Shown piece by piece: positions 1 to 11,159 of a stretch of 38,664 bases of DNA (positions are counted from its first letter, which is position 1; the number at the start of each line of letters is the position of its first letter). Under the pieces are notes generated by a model. It made no database searches and was not told where the DNA came from. It saw nothing but the letters and a program-made list of their open reading frames with translations. The translations under genes were made by a program, and so were the position numbers. This stretch comes from Chromatiaceae bacterium (GTDB taxonomy: Bacteria > Pseudomonadota > Gammaproteobacteria > Chromatiales > Chromatiaceae): assembly GCA_007693535.1 (NCBI GenBank), contig REDK01000081.1, positions 1 to 38,664 of the forward strand. Direction: 5' to 3'.

Positions 1-187
1 CCAGGGTCGGGACCAGGGTCGGGACCAGGGTCGGGACCAGGGTCGGGACCAGGGTCGGGACCAGGGTCGGGACCAGGGTCGGGACCAGGGTCGGGACCAG
101 GGTCGGGACCAGGGTCGGGACCAGGGTCGGGACCAGGGTCGGGACCAGGGTCGGGACCAGGGTCGGGACCAGGGTCGGGACCAGGGG
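1..187. repeat. 12-bp perfect tandem repeat (15 full units), cut by window edge
   Basis: The unit CCAGGGTCGGGA is repeated 15 times without a mismatch from base 1 to 180, then a partial unit runs into unique sequence. The array starts at the window edge, so its true length is unknown. GGG runs recur every five to seven bases on the plus strand, so G-quadruplex formation is possible. There are no spacers, so it is not a CRISPR. It looks like a variable-number intergenic repeat. Confidence 0.97.
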
Positions 188-506
188 AGGACAGCGGCGC
201 ATGGAGCAGGGCGGATACATCGCCTGCTATTGCGCCAGTATTTGTCCGGGCGTGCAAGCCCAACGCTGGCCGTGCTGCGCTGATCGGCCCTACACTTGAC
301 AGGGCGGCGGCGGGGTGGAAGCGGCGGGTGGCGAGGCCGGCGCAGGCGAGCCCGATTAGGCCGCGCGCCGCGCTTTCCCGCAGCAGGGCACCCGCGCGCA
401 TCGCGTGGGCGCAAGCTGGATGTGCGGCGCTCAGAGGTCGTCAAAATCGACACCTCATTCACGCATCGATCCCCGACCTTATCCATTGCATCAGGAGGCT
501 CGTCTC

Positions 507-818
507 ATGTATGTCGTGACCAACCGCGTTCCGGTCGCCCCGGAGTGGCAGGCGGCCTTCGAGGAGCGCTTCCGGCAGCGGGCCGGACAGGTCGAGTTGC
601 AGCCCGGTTTCGTGCGGATGGCCGTGCTGCGCCCCGATAGCGAGGGCGCCCCCTATGTGGTCGAGACCACCTGGCGCGATCGTGCTGCCTTCGAGGCCTG
701 GCTGCAGTCCGATGATTTTCGTGCCGCCCATGCCAATCCGCTGCCCAAGGCGGCCTATGCCGGCGAGGGCCGCATCGAACGCTTCGAGGAGATCATCGCG
801 GTGAGCGGCCCATCCTGA
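507..818 (+). CDS. Antibiotic biosynthesis monooxygenase (ABM) domain protein
   Basis: A 103-residue protein matching the size and pattern of the single-domain ABM/dimeric alpha-beta barrel family, which includes heme-degrading IsdG/HmoB-like enzymes and quinol monooxygenases. It opens with a beta strand (MYVVTNRVPV), has the central WRDRAAFEAWLQSDDF helix typical of the family, and ends with an ERFEEI strand. The ATG at 507 is chosen because a clear AGGAGG lies at 493-498; longer in-frame starts upstream have no such site. It is convergent with rpoH, separated by the rpoH terminator. The substrate cannot be assigned. The cysteine-free sequence and small size fit a cytosolic dimer. Confidence 0.8.
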   Translation: MYVVTNRVPVAPEWQAAFEERFRQRAGQVELQPGFVRMAVLRPDSEGAPYVVETTWRDRAAFEAWLQSDDFRAAHANPLPKAAYAGEGRIERFEEIIAVSGPS

Positions 819-908
819 GGCGCTTGCAACTGCACCAGCAGACCAGCAGGCCGCCATTGCTGCGGCGCGGTGGGTTGGGCACGTTGTTGCTGTCCACGCG
901 GCACCAGC

Positions 909-942
909 CAAAACGAAAAGACCCGCCTTGCCGGGCGGGTCT
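909..942 (-). terminator. Rho-independent terminator of rpoH
   Basis: On the minus strand a 9-bp stem (AGACCCGCC pairing with GGCGGGTCT at 919-927/934-942, 6-nt loop) is followed by TTTTCGTTT. It lies about 90 bases after the rpoH stop. Confidence 0.85.
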
Positions 943-1032
943 AGGGGTGCCGATCACCGTGGCGGCCGCGCGGGTGGCCGATCGCTCGGCGGCGCGCGAG
1001 GCTTGCGGCGGCCGACTTCGGCGTGCCGCGCT

Positions 1033-1917
1033 TCAGAGTTCCAGTTGCATGCGCAGCTTGTTCATCGCGTTCTTTTCGATCTGGCGGATGCGCTCGGCGG
1101 AGACGCCGAACTGCTGGGCCAGTTCGTGCAAGGTCAGCTTCTTCTCGTTCAGCCAACGCTCGCGCAGGATGGTCTTGCTGCGCTCGTCCAGGCCCTTGAG
1201 GGCCGCGAATAGGCGCTCGCGCTGATAGGAGTCGCTATCCTCGCGCTCCAGCGCGGTGGCGGGCTCCATCCGCATGTCCGGCAAATAGGTCGAGGGGGCG
1301 GATGGGCCGTCCTCATCGTCGTCGTCGTGGCCGTCGAAGGCCATGTCATGGCTGGACAGGCGCGATTCCATCTCTAGCACGGTCTCCGGCTTCACGCCCA
1401 GATCGGCGGCGACTGCCTGGACCTCCTGGTGGGTGAACCAGCCGAGGCGCTTCTTGGCGCTGCGCAGGTTGAAGAACAGCTTGCGCTGGGCCTTGGTGGT
1501 GGCGACCTTTACGATGCGCCAGTTGCGAAGGATGTATTCGTGGATCTCAGCGCGGATCCAGTGCACGGCAAAGGACACCAGGCGCACGCCCACGTCGGGC
1601 TCGAAGCGGCGCACCGCCTTCATCAGGCCGACCGTTCCTTCCTGAATCAGGTCGGGCAGCGGCAGCCCGTAGCCCAGATAGCCGCGGGCGATGCGGATCA
1701 CGAAGCGTAGATGGGACAACACCAGCCGGCGCGCGGCCATCATGTCGTTGTTGTCGCGCAGCCGAAGGGCCAGCTCTCGTTCCTCTTCGGCGGTCAGGAC
1801 GGGAATCTGGTACGCGCTACTGATATAGGCGTCGATCGTTCCGGTGGCCAGTGTGCCGACGGCGGCGATGTCCTGGTCGGCGGCCCCATCGATGGTCGCA
1901 GTCATCGTGTCGCTCAT
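1033..1917 (-). CDS. rpoH: RNA polymerase heat-shock sigma factor (sigma-32)
   Basis: A 294-residue sigma-70-family factor that directs core RNA polymerase to heat-shock promoters. Region 2 contains [19 protein letters not shown] and the following [21 protein letters not shown]. The RpoH box [15 protein letters not shown] comes directly after and separates RpoH from RpoD and RpoS. Region 4.2 ends with [27 protein letters not shown]. The ATG at 1917 is preferred over the longer start at 1956 because CAGGAGCC precedes it at normal spacing. The gene stands alone and ends in its own terminator. An acidic DDDDED stretch sits in the region 3 linker. Temperature control of translation, as in E. coli, cannot be judged here. 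Confidence 0.97.
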   Translation of the reverse strand: MSDTMTATIDGAADQDIAAVGTLATGTIDAYISSAYQIPVLTAEEERELALRLRDNNDMMAARRLVLSHLRFVIRIARGYLGYGLPLPDLIQEGTVGLMKAVRRFEPDVGVRLVSFAVHWIRAEIHEYILRNWRIVKVATTKAQRKLFFNLRSAKKRLGWFTHQEVQAVAADLGVKPETVLEMESRLSSHDMAFDGHDDDDEDGPSAPSTYLPDMRMEPATALEREDSDSYQRERLFAALKGLDERSKTILRERWLNEKKLTLHELAQQFGVSAERIRQIEKNAMNKLRMQLEL

Positions 1918-2293
1918 GGTCTGGCTCCTGTAACGGTTGCTGGTCGCAATACCCAAGTATTTTGCTCGGAAATCATGTTAGCACCCGGGTGCGGGTTTGC
2001 CAATGGTCGAGACGGGGTTTTCGAGCAGGCTTTGAACGGAAAGTTCCTATGGCAAAGGATGGACAAAACACGCCCATCTGCCAGTTTTCCGTAGACCGCA
2101 GATCTGCAAGGCATTTTCGGCGGATGCGCGAGCCGGCACGGCGCAGGGTTGACGGTCGGAGCGGTCTGAGGCCGCTCTCAGCCCAGAATCTTACGAAAAA
2201 ACCGAAGTATTAGGGCCGAGTTCCGGTGGCTTTTCCGCCCGGCGGGGGCTGCCGGGGCAGAGCGGTCACCGGCTGGCGGTCGCCAGCCACTGA
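1918..2293. other. Intergenic region upstream of rpoH
   Basis: No convincing gene. A short palindrome GCACCCGGGTGC sits at about 1981-1992, within 80 bases of the rpoH start, and could be a regulatory site. The short ORFs here have no family-like features. No clear heat-shock or sigma-70 promoter was identified. Confidence 0.5.
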
Positions 2294-2542
2294 TCAGCAC
2301 GCCGAAGCGGGCCAGCGACCCTCCAGCAGGGCCAACATCCGCTGTAGCTGGTGCGTCGGCGGATACAGGATACCCGTCGCGCTCAGCCATGCCTTGAGGG
2401 CCTGGTCGACGGCTTGCGGAGCTTGCCGCGCACCGGGTCAGATCTCGTCGGCGCACAGCGGCGAGTCGCCCATGCCCATCAATGCAGTCAAGGCCCTGTG
2501 CGCGAGGCGCACCAGCAACCTGGCTTGCTCAAGGTCGCCCAT
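2294..2542 (-). pseudogene. Decayed HEPN-domain protein
   Basis: The minus-strand frame starting at 2542 reads as a HEPN protein: an N-terminal helix (DLEQARLLVRLAHRALTAL), an ADEI segment, then QAVDQALKAWLSATG followed by YPPTHQLQRMLALLE, the usual QAVEKALKAWL and YPRTHDL blocks. An in-frame TGA (2438-2440) falls where the conserved FGFHAQ segment should be, so the protein is broken. HEPN proteins of this type are normally encoded just after an MNT nucleotidyltransferase as a toxin-antitoxin pair, and a remnant of that partner overlaps the start. Assignment rests on residue patterns only. Confidence 0.7.
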
Positions 2543-2642
2543 GGAGCACCCGTCCTTCGCGATACGCACGGCCTAGGACGTGCTTGAGCGACCCCTTCCA
2601 ATGCCCGAGTTCGTCGCGGCGATACAATATTAGGTCCGTGGA
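2529..2642 (-). pseudogene. C-terminal remnant of MNT-type nucleotidyltransferase
   Basis: The minus-strand frame ending at 2529 contains TDLILYRRDELGHWKGS then VLGRAYREGRVLHG, matching the C-terminal end of MNT-domain nucleotidyltransferases (a VDLVL strand, then a helix ending in REGRVLYE). The catalytic GSxxxG...D.D region is absent. What lies upstream in frame is low-complexity sequence including a duplicated 24-bp block. It overlaps the start of the HEPN remnant by 14 bases, as intact pairs do. Best read as the truncated antitoxin half of an old MNT/HEPN pair. Confidence 0.6.
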
Positions 2643-2647
2643 AACCG

Positions 2648-2695
2648 GCCGATGGCGCAGGGCCATACACGGCCGATGGCGCAGGGCCATACACA
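2648..2695. repeat. Direct duplication of a 24-bp block
   Basis: Two exact adjacent copies of a 24-bp sequence beginning GGCCGATGGCGCAGG. They lie at the point where homology to the MNT protein ends, suggesting a scar of the rearrangement that truncated it. Confidence 0.9.
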
Positions 2696-2891
2696 GCCGC
2701 TTGGCCTCGCGCAGCCGGCTGCGCTGGGCGGACGTGGATTGCAATGGCCGGGTGGTTGGCAGCGAGAAATGGGAGCGAGCAGCGCCGGGTTTCAGCGAAG
2801 TAGCGGGCCAGCCCGGCGCCGATGAGATCGGGCAGGCGTGCGTCATGCGATGGTGGCGTCGGCGGGAATCTATCTAACTTGTTGTTTTTTT

Positions 2892-2967
<76 letters not shown>

Positions 2968-3167
2968 GGGGTGTCGCCGCGGGTGGAATGACCCGATTGC
3001 GGCTGGTGAGCCAGTGATCCGCAACCATCACCATGTCGCCCCAACGTTCGGCCTGTTGTGCCCAACCCCGAACGCCGCCGGCTGGCCATCGGCAGGATGC
3101 GGGCGCCTGCGGCAGGCCGGCCGCCCCGGGGCGGGCGCCCGATGCCCGAGGAGGCCGCCGGCCCGGC

Positions 3168-5015
<1,848 letters not shown>

Positions 5016-5486
5016 TCGGGTACCTGTTCGGCGAAATCTCGAGGTTCGGCGAAGTCGAGGTGGGGGTGGAACGCTTGGCTGATGACCGCGACGGGGCCGG
5101 ATCTCGTCACCGGGGCCTGCGCCGAGATGGACGGCCGGAAGGCACGCAGAGCGGCGGCCGGATCGCGCCCGGGGTGCGGGCGCTGATGCCGGTCGGCTCG
5201 CGCTGGGCCTCGACCTGGCCGAGCATCTGTGACGGACTGGCGCGGAAAGACCGGCGCGCAACGATCGTCGCGCAGAGACGGGCGCGGAAATACGGGCGCG
5301 GAAAACCTCCCAAAATAGCACAGCCTGGCACGTTGCTCTAGCCTCTAAGTCTAGCCGATCCCTGGCGCGATGGCGGCCGCCGGGCTGGCTTGATCCTGCA
5401 TCGAGCCGCGCCGGCAGCGGCTGCGGTCCGGAAGGCCGGGGCGAGCCCTCCGTTGCCGGGGCCGGGTCGGGCAAGGCCGACGCGGG
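5016..5486. other. dnaG-rpoD intergenic region
   Basis: 471 bases with no convincing gene. On the minus strand an AT-richer block around 5315-5345 (reading TGTGCTATTTT) is the best candidate for an rpoD promoter, but no full -35/-10 pair is convincing. TTCGGCGAAATCTCG and GGTTCGGCGAAGTCG form a near-direct repeat at about 5027-5060, just before the rpoD start. Confidence 0.4.
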
Positions 5487-7214
5487 TCAGTGGTCGGCGC
5501 GACGGCCGCGCCGCGCACGCAGCGCGGTGCGCTGTTCCGGCGTGAGATCCGCGAGCGAGCGAACCTCCCACAGGCGCGCCCGGCCGGCCCGCCCGGCCTG
5601 CTCGTTGAGGCGCTCGATGGCCCCTTGCACCTCCGCTGCTTTGCCCTCGTAGGTAAGGTCGATGGCCAGCAGTTCCGAGCGTTGCGCGATGATCGGCTCG
5701 TAGGGGCTGTCGCGCAGGCGTTCGCGCAGCATGCCGCCGGTCAGCCCCGGGGCGGCGTCGATCTGGGCCAGCAACTCTTGCAGCAGGTCGGCCCCGGGCT
5801 GGCGCAGGGCCGACCAATCGGTCGGCCGCACGGTCAGGGCCGCGGCCAGTCCTGGTTCGTCCAGTAACAGGGCGATGGCGCGGCGGGTCAGATCCATCTG
5901 CGGGGCCGGCACGCGGGCGGCGCGGCGCGGCGCGGCGCGGCCGCCTACCGGCGGCGGCAGGCCAACCAGCCGCGCCAGTTGTTGGGCCAGTAGGCCGCGG
6001 TAGGTCCCTGCCGGCACCCGCTCCAGCAGCGGGCGGGCGGCGGCGTCCAGGGCCGCGCGCCCCTCGGCGGTGGTCAGGTCCAGGCCGGTGCTCAGGTGCT
6101 CGAACAGAAAGGTCGAGAGTGGCGTCGCCCCAGTCAGGCGTTGCTCGAAGGCGACGCGCCCCTCCTTGCGCACCAGCGTATCCGGGTCTTCGCCCTCGGG
6201 CAGAAACAGGAAGCGCACCGGCTGCTGGCGGCCGACCTGGGGCAGGGCCGTGGTCAGTGCCTTCCAGGCCGCGGCGCGGCCGGCGCGGTCGCCATCGAAG
6301 CAGAACACCAGTTCGGGGGCACTGCGCAGCAGGCGGGTCAGTTGCTCCGGGGTGGTGGCGGTGCCCAGGGTGGCCACGGCGTAGGGGAGTTCGAACTGGG
6401 CCAGGGCAATCACGTCCAGGTAGCCCTCGACCACCAGCAGTCGGGGCGGTTGGCGGCTGGCCGCGCGCGCCTGATACAACCCGTAGAGTTCGCGCCCCTT
6501 GTGGAAGACCGCGGTTTCGGGGGAGTTCAAATACTTAGGCTCGCCCTGGTCGAGGATGCGCCCACCGAAGCCGAGCACGCGGCCGCGCCGGTCGTGGATC
6601 GGAAACATGATCCGGTCGCGAAAGCGGTCATAGCAACGGCCATCGTCGCGCTCGATGATGAGCCCGGCGGCGGCGAGCCGGGCGCGGCCGTCGCGGCCGG
6701 CGCCCAGCTGCGCCAGCAGCGCATCCCAGCCCGGCGGGGCAAAGCCGAGCCCGAAGCGGGCGGCGATGGTGCCGCTGAGGCCGCGCCCCTTGAGATAGTC
6801 GACGGCGCGCTGGGCCTGCGGATGGGTGCGCAACTGGCGCTGATAGAAGGCGGCGGCCTGCGCCAGGGTGTCATAGAGTGGACGCGGGTCCGGTCCTTCC
6901 CGGGGCGGCGCGTCGGCGTTGGGCAGGTCCATGCCAGCCTGGCGTGCCAACTCCGTCACTGCCTCGGGGAAGTCGAGGCGGTCGTACTGGATCAGGAAGT
7001 CGATGGCGTTGCCGTTCGCCCCGCAGCCGAAGCAGTGGTAGAACTGCTTGTCTGGGACGACGGTGAACGACGGGGTCTTCTCATTGTGAAACGGGCATAG
7101 CCCGAGATATTCCTTGCCAACGCGGCGCAAGGCGACGCGCGCGCCGATCAGCTCGACGAGGTCGACGCGGGCGAGCACGCGCTCCTTGAACTCGGGGGTG
7201 ATGCCGCGGGCCAT
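5487..7214 (-). CDS. dnaG: DNA primase
   Basis: A 575-residue replicative primase that makes RNA primers at the fork and works with DnaB helicase. The N-terminal CHC2 zinc-binding domain is complete: C40-PFH43 and C61-FGC64, with the EKTPSFTV motif between. The TOPRIM core shows LLVVEGYLDVIALAQ and CFDGDRAGRAAW. The C-terminal part is the helicase-interacting bundle, ending in LRARRGRRADH. The ATG at 7214 gives the normal MARGITPEF start. It lies 83 bases downstream of yqeY in the rpsU-yqeY-dnaG-rpoD group, the classical macromolecular synthesis cluster. Confidence 0.97.
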   Translation of the reverse strand: MARGITPEFKERVLARVDLVELIGARVALRRVGKEYLGLCPFHNEKTPSFTVVPDKQFYHCFGCGANGNAIDFLIQYDRLDFPEAVTELARQAGMDLPNADAPPREGPDPRPLYDTLAQAAAFYQRQLRTHPQAQRAVDYLKGRGLSGTIAARFGLGFAPPGWDALLAQLGAGRDGRARLAAAGLIIERDDGRCYDRFRDRIMFPIHDRRGRVLGFGGRILDQGEPKYLNSPETAVFHKGRELYGLYQARAASRQPPRLLVVEGYLDVIALAQFELPYAVATLGTATTPEQLTRLLRSAPELVFCFDGDRAGRAAAWKALTTALPQVGRQQPVRFLFLPEGEDPDTLVRKEGRVAFEQRLTGATPLSTFLFEHLSTGLDLTTAEGRAALDAAARPLLERVPAGTYRGLLAQQLARLVGLPPPVGGRAAPRRAARVPAPQMDLTRRAIALLLDEPGLAAALTVRPTDWSALRQPGADLLQELLAQIDAAPGLTGGMLRERLRDSPYEPIIAQRSELLAIDLTYEGKAAEVQGAIERLNEQAGRAGRARLWEVRSLADLTPEQRTALRARRGRRADH

Positions 7215-7297
7215 CTGCAACTCCGGCCGCTCGCGGGTGCGAACGCGACTGTCAGGCGGCGCTGGCGGGAGGCGCCGGGCCGGCCGCGGGAGGCCGT

Positions 7298-7741
7298 TCA
7301 GCCGGCCAGCCGCGCCTTCACCTGGGCGCTGACCGCGGCCATGTCGGCGCGGCCCTGCAGTTGCGGCTTCAGTTGTGCCATCACTTGACCCATGTCGCTC
7401 ATCGCGGTGGCCCCGGTGGCACCGATGGCGGCGTCGATCAGGCTGGTGATCTCCGCGGCGGTGAGTGCCGCCGGCAGATAGACCTGGCACACTTCGACCT
7501 CGAAGCGTTCCTGGGCCGCCAGATCCTCGCGGCCGGCGTTCTGGTATTGCTCGATGGAGTCGCGACGCTGCTTGAGCATCTTGTCGAGCACCGCCAGCAC
7601 CTGGGTGTCGTCCAGCTCGATGCGCTCGTCCACTTCGCGCTGCTTGATGGCGGCGTTGATCAGCCGGATCACGCCGAGCCGGGCCTTGTCGCCGGCCTTC
7701 ATGGCCGCCTTCATGTCCTCTTGCAGGCGTTGTTTGAGCAT
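7298..7741 (-). CDS. yqeY: GatB/YqeY domain protein
   Basis: A 147-residue single-domain YqeY protein, resembling the tail domain of the GatB subunit of Asp/Glu-tRNA amidotransferase. Typical blocks are MLKQRLQEDMKAAMKAGDKARLGVIR near the start, LKQRRDSIEQYQNAGREDLA in the middle and the C-terminal MGQVMAQLKPQLQGRADM. The ATG at 7741 is preceded by GAGG; the ORF continues five codons upstream without support. It sits between rpsU (82 bases upstream) and dnaG, its common place in gammaproteobacteria. The function is not established; tRNA binding is usually assumed from the GatB relationship. Confidence 0.93.
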   Translation of the reverse strand: MLKQRLQEDMKAAMKAGDKARLGVIRLINAAIKQREVDERIELDDTQVLAVLDKMLKQRRDSIEQYQNAGREDLAAQERFEVEVCQVYLPAALTAAEITSLIDAAIGATGATAMSDMGQVMAQLKPQLQGRADMAAVSAQVKARLAG

Positions 7742-7823
7742 CGCTGGACCTCGCAAAATGGGCCGCGACCGACCTGAGGCGATGGCCGGCAGCGCGACGG
7801 TCGCAATCCAGGGTAGGGGTGGC

Positions 7824-8039
7824 CTAGAACGGCCGTTCCCAGCGCCGCGATTCCCGCGCCAGCTTCTTATGATGGCGCTTCACCGCGGCCGCCTTCTTGC
7901 GCTTGCGCTCGGCGGTGGGCTTCTCGTAAAACTCGCGGCGACGCACCTCGGCCAGCACGCCGGCCTTCTCACAGGAGCGCTTGAACCGGCGCAGGGCGAC
8001 CTCGAAGGGCTCGTTCTCTTTGACGCGAACGCTGGGCAT
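7824..8039 (-). CDS. rpsU: 30S ribosomal protein S21
   Basis: A 71-residue, strongly basic protein with the full S21 pattern: [20 protein letters not shown], then [18 protein letters not shown] and a basic tail rich in Arg and Lys. S21 binds near the anti-Shine-Dalgarno end of 16S rRNA and helps initiation. It is the first gene of the macromolecular synthesis cluster, so it couples ribosome, primase and sigma-factor production. A promoter candidate lies about 75 bases upstream. Confidence 0.98.
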   Translation of the reverse strand: MPSVRVKENEPFEVALRRFKRSCEKAGVLAEVRRREFYEKPTAERKRKKAAAVKRHHKKLARESRRWERPF

Positions 8040-8110
8040 GAAGAATCCTTGGCAGAATGGACACGGGAACAGACACGAACGGCGATGGCCGTCAGCAGAG
8101 TTAATCAGGC

Positions 8111-8140
8111 ATTATAAAATAGCTGCACCTGGCAGCGCAA
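8111..8140 (-). promoter_or_regulatory. Candidate sigma-70 promoter for rpsU cluster
   Basis: On the minus strand a perfect TATAAT (8111-8116) lies 18 bases after TTGCGC (8135-8140). It is in the divergent rpsU-tsaD region, 72-100 bases upstream of the rpsU start and in the right orientation. Found by eye only. Confidence 0.5.
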
Positions 8141-8249
8141 TCCTGAGCCGCCGGCGATCCCACCTCGCAGCCGCCCCCCGGCTTGATCATCAGGCGCGAT
8201 CAGCAGGCGCGTTCATCCGGCGCGATCCTCCCCAGCAGGCCCCACCCCT

Positions 8250-9311
8250 ATGCGCGTCCTTGGCATCGAGACCTCTTGCGACGAGACCGGCGTCGCCATC
8301 TACGACGGCGACGCCGGGCTGCTCGCCGACGCGGTCTACAGCCAGACCGCGATCCATGCCGAGTATGGCGGGGTGGTGCCAGAGTTGGCCTCGCGCGACC
8401 ATGTGCGCAAGCTGCTGCCGCTGATCCGTCAGGTGCTGACGGCGGCCGCGGTGACGGCCGACCAGATCGATGGCGTGGCCTACACCGCCGGTCCGGGCCT
8501 GATCGGGGCGCTGCTGGTGGGGGCGGCCCTGGGCCGCAGCCTGGCCTGGGCCTGGGGCGTGCCAGCCCTCGGGGTGCACCACATGGAAGGCCACCTACTG
8601 GCGCCGATGCTGGAGGACCCGCCGCCGGCGTTTCCCTTCGTGGCCCTGCTGGTCTCCGGTGGCCATACCCAACTGGTGGCCGTGGGTGGGGTGGGCGACT
8701 ACCAGATCCTCGGCGCCTCGGTAGACGATGCCGCCGGGGAGGCCTTCGATAAGACCGCCAAGGTGCTCGACCTGACCTATCCGGGCGGTCCGGCCCTGGC
8801 ACGGCTGGCCGCGGCCGGCGATCCCGGGCGCTACCGCTTTCCGCGGCCGATGACCGATCGCCCCGGGCTCGACTTCAGCTTCAGCGGGCTCAAGACCTTT
8901 GCCCTCAATACCTGGCGCGAGGCGCAGGCGACCCGCCCCGACCGCGCTCAGGCGCGGGCCGATATCGCCCGCGCCTTCGAGGAGGCGGTGGTGGAGACCC
9001 TACTGATCAAGTGCCGGCGGGCGCTCGCGCAGACCGGTATCCCGCGGCTGGTTCTGGCCGGCGGGGTCAGCGCCAACCGGCGCCTGCGCGAGCGCATGGC
9101 CGCGGCGCTCGGCGCGCCAGGTCGGGTGCTGTTCTATCCGCGTCCAGCGCTGTGCACCGACAACGGTGCCATGATCGCCTTCGCCGGCCATCAACGCCTG
9201 GCCGCCGGTCAGCGCGAGCCGCTGGCCTTCGCCGTGCATCCGCGCTGGGCGCTAGATACGCTGCCGCCGCTCGCGAGCACCGCCGGCAGGGCGGACCCGC
9301 CCGCCCGCTGA
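8250..9311 (+). CDS. tsaD: tRNA N6-threonylcarbamoyladenosine synthase subunit TsaD
   Basis: A 353-residue Kae1/Qri7/TsaD protein. It transfers threonylcarbamoyl from TC-AMP to A37 of ANN-decoding tRNAs together with TsaB and TsaE. The start [19 protein letters not shown] is canonical. The metal-binding HHMEGH motif supplies H111 and H115. [10 protein letters not shown] and [10 protein letters not shown] are further family signatures, and the C-terminal [13 protein letters not shown] block carries the last metal ligand region. It is divergent from rpsU, a common gammaproteobacterial order. The last 15 residues are non-conserved. Confidence 0.98.
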   Translation: MRVLGIETSCDETGVAIYDGDAGLLADAVYSQTAIHAEYGGVVPELASRDHVRKLLPLIRQVLTAAAVTADQIDGVAYTAGPGLIGALLVGAALGRSLAWAWGVPALGVHHMEGHLLAPMLEDPPPAFPFVALLVSGGHTQLVAVGGVGDYQILGASVDDAAGEAFDKTAKVLDLTYPGGPALARLAAAGDPGRYRFPRPMTDRPGLDFSFSGLKTFALNTWREAQATRPDRAQARADIARAFEEAVVETLLIKCRRALAQTGIPRLVLAGGVSANRRLRERMAAALGAPGRVLFYPRPALCTDNGAMIAFAGHQRLAAGQREPLAFAVHPRWALDTLPPLASTAGRADPPAR

Positions 9312-9353
9312 GTCGCGGCTACGCCTGGCAGTTCGGGCGCGGCCGGGTCGGCG

Positions 9354-10421
9354 TCAGCGCTGCTGCTGCAGCAGGTGTAGCCGCACCCGGCTGCGCCTGA
9401 GCATCCGATGGAGCCGTGGCATCTGCGACAGCAACAGCAGGTAGGTGGCGAAAACCGCCAGCGCGCCGTAAAACATCAGCGCCGAGGGCAGCGCAGCAGT
9501 CAGGCCGACGACCCCGACCACGGCGAGCAGTCCCGCCGCGCCCAGCAGCACCACCAGCGCCCGGCGCGAATTGCCCAGCACCCGCGAGAGCAGATGGTGC
9601 AGATGGGTGTGGTCGCCACTGAATGGCGATTGACCGCGCAAGATGCGCCGCAGCATCACGCTGAACATGTCCAGCAGCGGGAGCGCTAGCAGCCACAGGC
9701 CGGTCACCGGCTGGATGCAGCGGGTGACCTCGGCGGCATCGATCAGCATCCAGGCCGCCAGATAGCCCGCCAGCAGGCTGCCGGCATCGCCAAGAAAGAT
9801 CCGGCGGCCACGCTGGCCGAACAATTGCAGATTCCAGACGAGGTAGGGGACGAACGCGGCGATCGCAATCAGGGCGATGCCCTGGACCGTCCCCAGCGCC
9901 GGTGCGATCAGCAGCAAGGTGCCCAGTGCGATCACCAGTAACCCGCCGGCCAGGCCGTCGATGCCATCGACCATGTTGAAGGCATTGACCACCCCGACGA
10001 CACAGACCACCGTAAACGGGACCGATAGGATGCCGAGCCGGACCGGACCGAATCCGAACAGGTCGCCGAGCGAGGTCAGGTTGATGCCGGTGCCCAGGAT
10101 CAGCACCAACGCGGCAGCCACCTGCGCCAGCAGCCGATCTCGGGGCTTGAGGTGGTGGCGGTCATCCTGGGCGCCTAGCCCCACCAGCAGGGCGGCGCCG
10201 AGCAGCGCCAAGGATTCGGCCTGGCCCAGTGGCAGAAAGAGCAGACTACTGAGCAGGATCGCGATGAAGATGGCGACCCCACCGATGGTGGGGACCGGCT
10301 GGCCGTGGCGCTTGCGCCTGCCGCTCGGGTGATCCACGAGCCCGAGGCGGGGCGCCAGCGGGTAGAGAATATACAGCGCGATCAAGCTGATCAGGGCCGC
10401 GACCAACGCACTCGTCAACAT
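9354..10421 (-). CDS. WecA/MraY-family polyprenyl-phosphate sugar-1-phosphate transferase
   Basis: A 355-residue polytopic membrane enzyme, probably loading GlcNAc-1-P or a related sugar phosphate onto undecaprenyl phosphate at the inner membrane to start O-antigen, ECA or capsule synthesis. Visible motifs are HGQPVPTIGGVAIF after the first helix, the AQDDRHHLKPRDRL acidic pair, NAFNMVDGIDGLAGG, RIFLGDAGSLLAGY, and the HTHLHHLL histidine motif of WecA-type enzymes. About ten hydrophobic segments are visible. The ATG at 10421 has a GCAGGAAG ribosome site; the open frame upstream is unsupported. It is convergent with tsaD. The absence of MraY-specific sequence argues for WecA/WbpL type; the exact sugar cannot be told. 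Confidence 0.9.
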   Translation of the reverse strand: MLTSALVAALISLIALYILYPLAPRLGLVDHPSGRRKRHGQPVPTIGGVAIFIAILLSSLLFLPLGQAESLALLGAALLVGLGAQDDRHHLKPRDRLLAQVAAALVLILGTGINLTSLGDLFGFGPVRLGILSVPFTVVCVVGVVNAFNMVDGIDGLAGGLLVIALGTLLLIAPALGTVQGIALIAIAAFVPYLVWNLQLFGQRGRRIFLGDAGSLLAGYLAAWMLIDAAEVTRCIQPVTGLWLLALPLLDMFSVMLRRILRGQSPFSGDHTHLHHLLSRVLGNSRRALVVLLGAAGLLAVVGVVGLTAALPSALMFYGALAVFATYLLLLSQMPRLHRMLRRSRVRLHLLQQQR

Positions 10422-11159
10422 CACGATGACTTCCTGCTCCCCTCGCTCTAAATCGACTCTGTGGAATCCCTTAGCGCTGCATGGGCAGCAGGCAGTGGCG
10501 GCTGCCCACCCCTGTTGGGATTGTGACTGATCGGTCGCGGGTGCCGCGGTCCGCGTTCGGCGCCGGCCGTGCGGCCCGCTCGAACGGTTTTGCATCGGCC
10601 GCGCTCGATGGCTTGGCGATGATCCACCCACCACCCCCAACGCCGCGTGATCTGGAGCAAGCGCGGCGCCACCCCCGCAGCGCAGGCCGACGCCGGATCA
10701 TAGCCGGTTGCTGTTGCAATTGCTTGCGATCGATTCGCAGTTCGGCGCGGCCGGCTCCGCCGACGAGCGATCGAGCCAGCGCGAGCCGTTCACCAACGAG
10801 GCCGACGCCGGCGCTGGTGCCCAGCACCTGCGGCAGGTCAGGCTGACGGCCGACTGGCACGGGCGCTTCGACCCAACTGCCTGGGCGGCGCTGCACCCCC
10901 TAAATCGGGTCGTCGTCAGGAAGCCCAGTGTTCAGCGGGCTTGGGCTGGTCCATGAGTCCTTGGCGTCGGCCGCGGGGGCCTTGGCCGGTTGCGGGAGGG
11001 CTGTGTGTCGTGCTAGGGACGCCTGCGATCGTCAAACCGCGTGCTACACTCATCGTCAACAGGAATGCTCGGTGACCTCGCGGTTGCGGGGTTTGGTTGT
11101 CCGACCCTGCGGGCCAAGCCATCTCTCAACAAGCCATCTCGTCAGACGAGGTTCCGTCG
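10422..11159. other. Long intergenic region before the SdrD B-like gene
   Basis: 738 bases between divergent genes with no ORF I can support. The open frames here are Arg/Pro/Ala-rich and unlike any family. The last 120 bases hold a possible -10 (TACACT at 11044-11049) that could serve the downstream gene, but no good -35 was found. Confidence 0.45.

Noticed and set aside
1-187. CRISPR array
   Set aside because: Units are contiguous 12-mers with no spacers and no cas genes nearby.
10471-10896. 141-codon minus-strand ORF upstream of the WecA-like gene
   Set aside because: Composition is Arg/Pro/Gly-rich with no motif, and no ribosome site is visible.
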